Positions 54,758 through 64,000 of a stretch of DNA of 64,000 bases are shown here, one piece after another; position 1 is the first letter of the stretch, and every line of letters starts with the position of its first letter. The position numbers and the translations under genes are program-made. Source of the stretch: Marchantia polymorpha subsp. ruderalis (lineage: Eukaryota; Streptophyta; Marchantiopsida; Marchantiales; Marchantiaceae); assembly GCA_037833965.1 (NCBI GenBank), contig AP031355.1, positions 28,111,501-28,175,500 of the forward strand, in the 5' to 3' direction. A model generated the notes under the pieces. It searched no databases, was not told the origin of the DNA, and was given only the letters and a program-made list of their open reading frames with translations.

Positions 54758-57461
54758 GGATGCGATACCTTCGTCAAACCGAAGTCACTCTCACGCAGTG
54801 AACAACACACTCAACTCACAAACACGTAGAGAATACAGATTTCCGGACCGAGAAACTAATTGAGAACAGTCCTAGTGTTACAATTTAACAGTCTATTGAC
54901 GAGTTTGAATTCTCAGGCAACTGTCATTCCCAGAAATACTGCGGAGGCTACCCCCGAAGGCACCTGAAGCAGCTTAACACACTCAACCTGAACTCAACCA
55001 ATCCTTATTCGGAAGTTAACAAAACTTCACTTTGATATTCAAGGGGGGAAATCCCGAAGGAATACAAACAGGGAAAATCGTCCGAAGGTGTAAGTCCAAA
55101 CTTGCTTAGATCCTTACTAGCCCACGCTAGCTAAGAACGCTCGGACGAAGGCCTTCTACTATAGGATGCGGTAACTTCGACAATCTATAACTCCTCTTGC
55201 GCGGTGACAGAACGAAAGACACAAACGCGCAGAGAAAACGACTTCCTAAACTGAACTTTCAAAACTAAAAAATTCCCCAAGGCCAACGCCTTGGACTACC
55301 TTATACAATCTAAAGTCTTAATTAACTAACTCTACTCATCGATTATGCCTCCTATGAGCCGGCCGGCGACCCACTAATTCCCTACCCGTTCATTCGTCTG
55401 CTCGCTTACGCAATCCGAGCCGCCTCAACACCTAGGTCACCTCTGCCTCGGGGTTCGCAACAGCATCCCGCGACTTGGATAGGAACGCCTCCAACCTCTT
55501 TGCCACCCGACGCTGACTTCGTCCGTCGCCAGCCATCAAGGCAGTCGCGCGCATTTCGAGCTCGCGCAACGTCACCCTCTCGCGGGTCGCAACTAATTCC
55601 TCCCGCGTGGGATCTGCCGCGCGCCGGTTGTGGCCTTCAACCTCGGCCAATTGTAACTCCGCCGCCGCCCGCTGCGCCTTCAATTCTTCACACTGCGACT
55701 GCAGTCTCTCCGGCAATTCCTCGTCCACCCTTCTCGCAGCCTCGCTCTGCTCTAATGCCTACGTCGTTCGCATGAGCTCATCCGCTAGATTGCGGATTTG
55801 AATCTGCTCAACACTGGAGTCCGTCTGGACCTTCGCACGCAGCTCATCAATTTTGCGCCGCGCATTTGCCACCATCTCATCTCGCAGCTTCAGCACCGCC
55901 TTTTGCAGTTTCCGGGCTAAGGCCCATTGATCCTGCAAAAAGTTGTAGCGCTCCTCCAAGTTCTGATACTTCTGGTCTTGGGCAATCAACTCAGGATTTG
56001 CCGCCACTTTGATCCGTGTCCTATGTCAGACCAGCTCAAAGTAGGATCCACCTTGACGGGGCCCCCCGTACTTGGCCGCCTTGCGGTCAAGGTACCGGAG
56101 CAACGATTTCCGCTTCCTGTGTGAGCAGGTGATATCGTATTCTTAGTCGGCCCGGCGGTGTGATTGCGGGCACTTCGTCGAGGTCCGTATCAACCTCGAC
56201 CTCCCTCACGAACCTCCCCGGATTCATCAGCGATAGAAAGGGAAATTGCTTCTTCTTCTCCGCCGTCAAACACCCCATCGACCAATAAAAATTTATCAAG
56301 AACTGGGAGAGGTGATTAAACAATCCCTCCTTCTCCTCTCCTACATGCTGATGCGTGGCCTTCCACAAAATGCGAGCCCAATGAATTGGCGTACCCGCCA
56401 GCATGAGCTCCACAAATCCCACTTGCCAATATGACATGTAGGTTGTCCTGTGCGGCTGCAAAATCTAGAGGATTGCTACCGCGACATTCCTCCGTTTCCG
56501 ATCAACATAGTCACGGATCTTGTACCCGTTCTTGCGCAAGCGGCGATTCTTGAAAAGGCCGTTGAAAGTCAGCTCCTCCTCCTTCGAGAGCTGTACACTC
56601 TTTCTGTCAAACAAGAGGGCTTTCTCGGATCCCTCACATCTTTCCAAGACCTGCTCCCAATCACTAACCTGCCATTTCTCCGAGTGCGGTCGATACCCTC
56701 TCGAATTCCGATCTTTCTCGCGCAGCCACTACCGGACCAACGCCGGACACACCCAATTCCATCTCCACAAGAGGAAATTGAGCTTCACTGCTGTCAATTC
56801 ATCTTGGAATGCCCGCAATTCGATATGTGGCACTCGTAGTGGTACCATCCTCAATGGCACAGACTTGGCCATCAAATTTTTGACAATTGTTGCGTGCTCC
56901 AGTTGCTACTGCGCGTCAATAGTTCGGGTAAGTGCAAAATCGATAATGCGTGAATGAGCTCCTCCTCTGTCCATCAAGAATTGTCAAGTTCGACATTTGG
57001 ACTTGGCAACGGGCCGCTTGAATGTTGTTTCAGTGATGAGCTGTAACGGTCTGCTTCCCACGCGCAAATTCACGCTCCGCCGTCGCGCGGACTCCCACAC
57101 TTGTACATTTGACATAATCACGCCGATTTCCGCCGGAGTAAATCTTCTTCCGCGTTTCGCCGAAGGCACTAGCGACAAAGGCGCTACTGCCGACGGCGCT
57201 TTGGCCGAAGCCCTAGCGGCGAAGGTGTAGCCTTCAGCCATTTCGCTTGTGCCGAAGGCGCTTGCGACGAAGGCCTGACGCATGAACCGCCCCCTCACAA
57301 GGCACCTTGACAGCCTTCGGAGGAACTACTTCCTCTCTACCTACTGTCATTTACTTATTTGTTTCTTCTTGTGTACCACTTCTTATCTACAGTTACTTCC
57401 ACGGTACTTACTATTCCAAAACGCTTTATTTCCGAAAAAAAACAAAAATTGTACCACCACA
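54758..57461 (-). repeat. Old, diverged family A LTR (inverted)
   Basis: It ends GTACCACCACA at 57461. Landmarks (U5 words, the TTTGAATTCTCAGGCAACTG block, conserved R block, U3 frame) are recognisable but strongly diverged. The LTR 3' end is missing at 54758, where the forward LTR terminus abuts. It has few GCCTTCGGC words and no CCTRYGCRYAGG palindromes in the frame. Confidence 0.7.
55430..56890 (-). pseudogene. Old copy of the U3-encoded protein lacking the proline-rich centre
   Basis: Reading down from about 56870, the N-domain is clear (LRAFQDELTAVKLNFLLWRW, LQPHRTTYMSYWQVGFVEL, TPIHWARILW). After DTDLDEVPAITPPG it passes within about 20 codons to the segment matching VPLLRYLDRK and then the coiled coil (55432-56007). 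The roughly 440-codon proline-rich, palindrome-rich centre of younger copies is absent. Several stops and frame breaks are present. Confidence 0.65.
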
Positions 57462-57888
57462 TAACATCTTCCAAAACATCCAAAATCTAGAATCTTGCAA
57501 CCCTGCTCCATGACTAGCTCTTGTGTCATCCTAGCATGGCCATGCCGCTATCAATAAATCAATAAGGCCAATATGATCAAGGTCTAGCGCTTTCAACAAT
57601 GACATATCTGAATTCAACGCCTTTTAGTATACTCGAATAGCTGACGATGTCAACAAGGAAGAATAACGTTGCATCAACTGTACAATATGTCGCAAGCAGA
57701 CTTGGCGTGCAATCACATCCCTCTCCAGATACAAGTATCTCCGTACTTGAATACCTACATACCACAGCGCAGTCAAATCTTTGCTAATTACATAAAATAG
57801 ATCCAACACACAAACACTCTCTGGTGGATACTTTCATGCATTTGATGTAGAATTCATTGGAGATAACGCAATGTGATCACATAGAGGT
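57462..57888. other. Spacer, nothing recognised
   Basis: Low-copy-looking AT-rich sequence between two inverted family A LTR segments. No gene or repeat boundary beyond the adjacent LTR ends. Confidence 0.4.
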
Positions 57889-60395
57889 TGTAATAACCCA
57901 CTAAAGGCTAAAACTGCAATATAGTGGTAGAAAGGTCGAACCCACAGGGACAGAGGAACACACAGGGTACAAAGTGTCACGTTTAACAGACTATTGATGA
58001 GTTTGAATTCTCAGGCGACTGTCACTCCCAGAAATACTGCAAGTGTCCACTCGGAGCGCACTCGGAGGTCGCACAGTGCAGCGTACACACACACACACAC
58101 ACACACACCTGAAACTACAGAAACACAACCCAGAGATCCGTTAGGACCTCTACTCAAGATTTCAGGGGGGAAGTCTCTTAAGAGTACACTCAGCGAAGCT
58201 GCGGGTAGTGACTTCCAACTCCGGCTTTTACAACGCTTCCACTAGCTTGCTGCTAGCGTAGGAAACCCGGTTTGGACTGCCTACTTCGGATCGAAGTCAC
58301 TCATACGCGGTGAACAACACTCTCAACTCACAAAACGCGCAGAGAACACAGGTCCGCACTGAAGGACTCACTGTGAAACATTCCAGTAACACAACAACAG
58401 TCTATTGAAGAGTTTGAATTCTCAGGCACTTGTCATTCCCAGAAATACTACAGGGGTTACCCTCAAGGCACCTGCTGCAGCGTAATCTGAATTTACAACC
58501 AAGGCTTACACGAAGTAGCAAAACTTCACTTTGGCATTCAGGGGAAAAATCCCAAAGGAGTACAATCAGAAAGAAACACTCGAAGGTGTCGGGGCGAAAC
58601 TGTTCAAGTATCTAACTAGTCACTGGCTCTGAGCATCGGCAGTCACCCGCAGGTGCAGTTCCGAACTACTCAAGTCTCTAACCAATGTACTAGCTCTGAA
58701 CATTCGGCCGCAGGCCTTCAGCTACAAAATGCGGAACGCTAAGTTGTAACTCCTCGTGCGTGGTGACAGAGCTCAAGGACACAAACACGCAAAGGAAATG
58801 GGTTCCTGATCTGCACTTCTGATGGGAAAGAACCCCAGGCAAAACGCCTGGAACTATTTTATACCTTCTAAGTCCTACCTAGCACTACACTGCACAACGC
58901 TACACGCCTGCACGGAACCACGCTACACTACACTCCGCGGAACCTGTGCTACGTCTCCTGCGCGGCGGACTGCCGCGCACTAGCTCCCTACCCTGCCAGT
59001 CTTCAGCTCGACTGCGCAGTCCCAATCGCTGTAACGCCGCGGACACCTCCACTTCGAGGGCGGACATGGTATCCTGCGCCTTGACTTCCCAGTGGGCGTA
59101 GCCCTTGAGACAGTGGGCGACACGCCTTGCCGTCTCCACCTTTGTGCGATCTGCCTCCTTCCTGCGATCCTCTTCAACTATCACTAATTGCGATTCGGCC
59201 TCAGCACGTTGCGCTCTCAATTCGCCACACTCTAACTGTAGCCTGCGGATTACCTCCTCATCCGCCTGCCGTGCGAGCTGACACTGTTCCAACAACCGCG
59301 TCTGTCGCACGAGCTCCTCTGACAAAATCCGATTCTGGGCCTGCTCAGAAATTAGTGCTTCTGTGACCTTCACCTGCTCCTTGGTGAGCTCTTCCAGTTT
59401 CCCATCCCTCACCTTCTCGGAGTACTTGTAGAATTTCTGATTAAGTTTATACTGACCCCACAAGCATTCATGCTTCTCCTTCAATTCCCTCAACTCCTGG
59501 TCCACTCTAGCTAATAGCTTGCTGGTGTGGACTTTAGTGCGAGTCCGCCTGCGCACTAACTCGATGTAAGATCCCGGCTGAAGTGGGTCGGCGTATTTAT
59601 CGACTTTGCGATCCAAGTACCTCAGCAACGGAATCACCTGCTCAGAGAGCGCCGCCGCCGGCGCTCCAACAATTTCCTCCTCCTCCTCCTCGGTGTCCCC
59701 TGCTCCTTACATTTCTTCGGTGGAGCCTCCGTCGTCATCATCCGAGTGGAGAATTTCAGTCGCCATTGATTGCGTCGGCGACTGACCCGAGTGGGGCTGC
59801 ACGTCGTCGACGTGTGCTGCCTGCGAAGGCACGGCTGCAGCCTCGCTGCTCTTCGCCAAAATGTCTAAGGCGGTAGGCGAATGTGCCCGTGCTGCATCCC
59901 CGCCGCCCGCTTGTTGATCGTCTACCGTATCCTCCCTACCGCCGACGTCCGCCGCCGAAGGCGATCGAGCGGAGGGTGGCTGCGCGGGGTTTGATTGCGC
60001 ATCGCGCACCGAAAATTCATCCCGCGGACAGTCACTCCGCTCCTCCGCCAGATGCTGCTCCCTTGATCGGCCCGCGGGGGCTGTGCTTGGTCTGTGCGCA
60101 GGCGCAAATGCCGGCGCCTTGTCCGCCGCAGACGTAGCGCCGCAGACGTCCATCGCCAAAGGCGACATGGCCGGGGGCCGCTCGCCCGATGTCCCTTGGC
60201 CCTGAGGCCCTACCGCCGAAGGCGCATCTACCGGCGGATTACCCGCCGATAGTGTGGCCTCCGCACACTCCCTGCTCGTATCTCCTCGGCTCGAAGGCCC
60301 TGGCGCCGAAGGCGCAAATCGCGGCGCGTGGTGCGCCGGAGGGTCTGGCCCCGAAGGCCGGTGTCTCGTAGGCGGCTCTTCCGCCGGCTCCTTCC
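57889..60395 (-). repeat. Family A LTR (inverted), 3' part
   Basis: It begins with the exact terminus TGTAATAACCC (57889) and runs back through U5, R, and the C-terminal half of the U3 frame. It stops in the proline-rich region at 60395, directly abutting a forward LTR start. It is close in sequence to the 28568 LTR. Confidence 0.8.
58900..60395 (-). pseudogene. U3-encoded protein, C-terminal half
   Basis: The minus strand keeps the proline-rich centre, the acidic stretch, VIPLLRYLDRK and the coiled coil to the usual end (WFRAGV, stop at 58900-58902). A stop just after GGSTEEM (about 59707) breaks it. The N-terminal domain is missing because of the LTR junction at 60395. Confidence 0.7.
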
Positions 60396-63300
60396 TGTGG
60401 TACCCCACTTTTGGAAATTTTGAGGAAATTAAAACATTTTTGAAAAACTGTACCCCGGCAGCATTGTAAATAGCCTTCGGTACATCAAAACAGAGTGAAT
60501 CCGGAAGATCGCGGGGATTCTCGATGGGTCTTGTAGAATCTGGGATTTGGGGTGCCGCAGTAAGGACAGGCACCACCCTCCCTGCGAGCTCCGCAGTTAG
60601 GATCTCTACGGCGCAAGGCGCAAAACCCGCCTTCGGAGGTTGCGTCCGCGGCTGTAGGGAAGCCCCCGTAATTAGGTCAACCCTTGGGCGCCTTGACCGA
60701 GTTAGGGTCCCGTTGGAAAGAGCTCGACGCGCTGATTCTAACGAGCCCAAGAACGCTTGGAACGGACGAGGACTTAGGGAGTTATCGTTACTGGAAGAAA
60801 CGGAGGCGGTCGCCTACGGTGGAAGGAGTTCGCCACCGGCGCGAATTCCGCCTACGCGGAAGGGGGATTCAAGTTTTGTCCTATGCACGGACGAAGGCGA
60901 ACGCCTGTGCACAGGCGAAGTAGGGTTAGGGAAGGCGCGAAGTCCGCCTACGCACAGGCGTACGCCTGTGCACAGGCACTTCGGCGTCGGCGGAAAATCC
61001 GCCTTGGGCCCTAGAAATGCGCCTTGTGAGGTAGAAAGTGTACGGCGCCTTCCGCGCCAGCGCAGCGCCGCGTACGTCGGAAGAGCCGCCAGAGTAATCC
61101 AACAGGTACGGACCGTGCGGACGGCACGGGTGGATGCGCTCTTGGACGGACGGAGTTGCGGCGGCGGAAGCGCCGACGGAGAGACAAGGAACGGACAGAC
61201 TGGACGGATACGGCTGACCACGGTCAACGCCTTCCGCGCCAGCGCAGCGCCGCGGACGGAATTCGCCTGCGCACAGGCGAACGCCTGTGCACAGGAGGAT
61301 GTTCAAGTTCCGCGCCGGCGGAGAATCCGCCGAGGCCCCTGCCTGCGCACAGGCAGGAGTTGAATTTTTGTCCGACATGCGGACACACGCGTCAAGGCAG
61401 AAGGAGATTGGCCGAGGGGCGGTACGAACAAGTGTACCGCGCAAGGCGGAAAACTCGCCTTCGGCGCTACGCCCCCATGTCCGGAGGGTGACACGCTCGC
61501 GGAGTTCAAATCCGCCAATTCGAGCGTGAGAGTTTAATCGACGACGGCGGAGCGTGAAGCCGCGCGTGAGAGCGAAGACCGTTCCAGCGTACAGCCGGCG
61601 CGGCCATCAAGTGAGACGTTCTTCACGACCAAGAGCCGACCATGACCTTCGACCGGGCGGCGGAGAGCGTCCCATTCTTGAATTCGCGATTCCAATCTCT
61701 TGTGCGCGCTGCGCGCATCCATCTGCTGGCTGCGGACCATTCTCGACGTCGTCACACAGGAGATTTCTTGTTGATTGAGGGAGAAGTGAGTGCGCGTGAT
61801 TTGGAATTGAGAGCGATTAGAGTTTGCCGAGAGAGAAAGAAACGCGGACAGTGCGGAAGTAGAATGAGCGGGCGAGCGAACCCCAGGAACGCAATGACGA
61901 GACCGAGCAGATTGCGGATGGTGCCACTTCGCCTGCCGCAGAATGGGCTGCGCGCTTTCGAAGAGCGCTTAATAGCAAGAAAGCTCGATTTCTTGCTATG
62001 GGGATGGAATTACATCTGTGCGAATATGGTGCGCGAGTGGCTAGAGCCACAGGGACCACCCTCGCGCGGATTGCGTCCGCATGTTGATCGGTGGACAGTC
62101 CAAGATTGGGCGCAGGCGTTGGGAAGATGTGCTGGCATGCCAGGGCATCTCCTTTTCGACAGTGAGAGCATCAAGGTGACCAAGCAAGAAGAGGCGCAAT
62201 TTGTGGAGCTGTTCAAGACCGGGAGGTCAACCAAGAATGGGTACAGGACCCGTGATTACAAGGATCGATTTCGCCGGACTTTGTCCGCGGCGCTGATGCA
62301 ATTACTGCAGCCGCACCGCGCCTGCTACATCACATTGTGGCAGGTCTCTTTTGTGGAGTGCGTCATCGAGGGAACTCCAATTCACTGGGCGAGCATCCTG
62401 CACAGGGTGATGCGACAGCACGCGTTTGAGGAGAAGGGGGGAACTCTAAACCATCTTTCTCCTTTCCTCATCAATTTTTATCGACAGCGGAATTGTTTGA
62501 CAGCGGCGGAGCTTGAACATTTTCCGCCATTGTCCATCGACCATCCCGGGAAGTATGTGCGGGAGAACGAGGTCGATACTGACGCAGAGGACTCCCCGAC
62601 TTCTACCCCATCAAGACGGAGGGACGAAGGGAGACACACCCCTGCGGCGCGAGTGCCGCGGAAGCGGCGATGGAGAGAAGAGTCTGAAGAGGAGCAGCAT
62701 CAAGAACCCTCTGCTCCCATTCGACCGCGGCCGCTGTGCGAGCCATACAGCCGGCCGAAGCAGAAGGCACGCAGACTGGTGTTGCCAGCTGACAGTGCAG
62801 ACACGGCGACGATTGCGACGGAGATAGGAAGTGCGTCGCCAGAGAGGCGAGAGGAAGCGCGGACGACCGCAGGAGCGACGGGCCACGCTGCAACCTCGTC
62901 GGGAGAGAGGCCGCCTACGGGCCAAGGGCCTCTGGAGTTACCACGTGCGATGCGGACAGAGGTTCCGTTTGCGCACAGGCGAACCTCCGCGGACGGACGA
63001 GCCTCCGCGGACCGGCGAACACAAGTGGACGTGGATCTACGCTTACGCGTGGGAAGGAGCAGTCCGCCTGTGCACAGGTCACCTGTGCACAGAACACCTC
63101 CGCACGTGCCGCCTGTGCACAGGCAAGAATCACCCCCGTTCCAACGTAGGAAGGGGAAGGAGCCGGCGGAAGAACCGCCTACGAGACACCGGCCCTCGGG
63201 GCCAGACCCTCCGGCGCACCACGCGCCGCAATTTGCGCCTTCGGCGCCAGGGCCTTCGAGCCGAGGAGATACGAGCAGAGAGCGTGCGGAGGCCGCACCG

Positions 63301-64000
63301 TCGGCGGGAAGTCCGCCGATAGATGCGCCTTCGGCGATAGGGCCTATAGGCCAAGGAACATCGGGCGTGCGGCCCCCTGCCATGTCGCCTTCGGCGATAG
63401 ATGTCCGCGGCGCTACGCCTGCGGCGAACAAGGCGCCGGCAAATGCGCCTGCGCACGGGTCGGGCACAGCCCCCACGGACCGATCAAGGGAGCAGCAGAC
63501 GGAGGAGCGGAGTGACTGTCCGCGGGACGACATCTCGATGCGCGATGCGCAATCCAACCCCGCGCAGCCACCCTCCGCTCGATCGCCTTCGGCGACGGAC
63601 GACGGCGACAGAGAGAATGCGGTGGGCAATCAACCAGCGAGCGACGGGGATGCCGCTCGGATACATTCGCCTTCCGCCTTAGACATTTTGGCGACGAGCA
63701 GCGAGGCTGCAGCCGTGCCTTCGCAGGCAGCACACGTTGAGGACGTGCAGCGCCACTCGGGGCAGTCGCCGACACAATCAATGGCGACTGAAATTCTCCA
63801 CTCGGATGATGACGACGGAGGCTCCACGGAAGAAATGTCAGGAGCAGAAGACACCGAGGAGGAGGAGGAGGAAATTGTTGGAGCGCCGGCGGCGGCGCTC
63901 TCTGAGCAGGTGATTCCGTTGCTGCGGTACTTGGATCGCAAGGTCGATAAATACGCCGACCCACTCCAGCCGGGATCTTACATCGAGTTAGTGCGCAGGC
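60396..64000 (+). repeat. Family A LTR, forward, runs off the window
   Basis: It starts with the exact terminus TGTGGTACCCCAC at 60396. It resembles the 28568 LTR, with one 121-bp module near 60680 and CCTGTGCACAGG palindromes. It has an extra stretch around 61080-61220. The TATA box and U5 lie beyond the window. Confidence 0.8.
61642..64000 (+). CDS. U3-encoded protein, longest unbroken copy (3' end outside window)
   Basis: The ATG at 61642 opens a frame with no stop to the window edge (786 codons). The Trp of LLWGWNYIC is intact where the 29632 copy has a stop, so this start is supported by two copies (also 50878 on the minus strand). N-domain residues 1 to about 310, proline-rich centre with VHRSPVHR-type repeats encoded by palindromes, then the acidic stretch and IPLLRYLDRK near the edge. 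Expected full length about 1,000 residues. No transposition enzyme motif is visible. Confidence 0.75.
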   Translation, partial: MTFDRAAESVPFLNSRFQSLVRAARIHLLAADHSRRRHTGDFLLIEGEVSARDLELRAIRVCRERKKRGQCGSRMSGRANPRNAMTRPSRLRMVPLRLPQNGLRAFEERLIARKLDFLLWGWNYICANMVREWLEPQGPPSRGLRPHVDRWTVQDWAQALGRCAGMPGHLLFDSESIKVTKQEEAQFVELFKTGRSTKNGYRTRDYKDRFRRTLSAALMQLLQPHRACYITLWQVSFVECVIEGTPIHWASILHRVMRQHAFEEKGGTLNHLSPFLINFYRQRNCLTAAELEHFPPLSIDHPGKYVRENEVDTDAEDSPTSTPSRRRDEGRHTPAARVPRKRRWREESEEEQHQEPSAPIRPRPLCEPYSRPKQKARRLVLPADSADTATIATEIGSASPERREEARTTAGATGHAATSSGERPPTGQGPLELPRAMRTEVPFAHRRTSADGRASADRRTQVDVDLRLRVGRSSPPVHRSPVHRTPPHVPPVHRQESPPFQRRKGKEPAEEPPTRHRPSGPDPPAHHAPQFAPSAPGPSSRGDTSRERAEAAPSAGSPPIDAPSAIGPIGQGTSGVRPPAMSPSAIDVRGATPAANKAPANAPAHGSGTAPTDRSREQQTEERSDCPRDDISMRDAQSNPAQPPSARSPSATDDGDRENAVGNQPASDGDAARIHSPSALDILATSSEAAAVPSQAAHVEDVQRHSGQSPTQSMATEILHSDDDDGGSTEEMSGAEDTEEEEEEIVGAPAAALSEQVIPLLRYLDRKVDKYADPLQPGSYIELVRR

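Overview
The window looks like nuclear DNA of a streptophyte, most likely a non-flowering land plant (inference). Three things point that way: a spliced AAAP-family amino acid transporter gene, a plant-type LACS8/9-like long-chain acyl-CoA synthetase fragment, and plant-lineage LTR retrotransposons (Ty3/gypsy non-chromovirus, Ty3/gypsy chromovirus, Ty1/copia). No prokaryotic features, tRNA, rRNA or CRISPR array were seen.

Layout. 1-13158 is AT-rich low-copy DNA. It holds one host gene, an eight-exon minus-strand amino acid transporter (6370-9325), and one small Mutator-type non-autonomous transposon with a 9-bp target duplication (3558-4292). From 13159 to the end the window is almost solid nested retrotransposon. 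The dominant family, called family A here, has LTRs that begin TGTGGTA[A/C]CCCAC and end GTGGGTTATTACA. Its full LTR (28568-33642) is about 5.07 kb and carries a protein-coding frame of about 1,000 codons in U3, just upstream of the LTR TATA box. Two nearly identical pol regions of this family (E1, 19752-28567, and E2, 33643-37303) lie in tandem and share the LTR between them. Pol is a single frame (protease, RT, RNase H, integrase) broken only by two UAG codons, in the contexts UAG CAA UUA and UAG CAG UCA. Both copies lack most of gag.

E1 integrase is interrupted by a 4.9-kb insertion (22641-27545) with TG...CA ends and a 5-bp target duplication. It contains an unknown highly charged frame and an intron-free N-terminal half of a LACS8/9-like gene, so it looks like a gene-capturing element. 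A degenerate minus-strand chromovirus (15269-19378) and a copia LTR remnant (45486-47169) are also present. From 41312 onward there are deleted, inverted and mutually inserted family A LTRs of several ages, including an old diverged copy (54758-57461).

The U3 frame encodes a conserved N-terminal domain, a proline-rich centre and a coiled-coil C-terminus. Its centre and flanks are full of short palindromes (CCTRYGCRYAGG and GCCTTCGGC types). The old copy lacks that centre, so it appears to be a later expansion. The E1/E2 pol genes supply retrotransposition enzymes; the role of the U3 protein is unknown.
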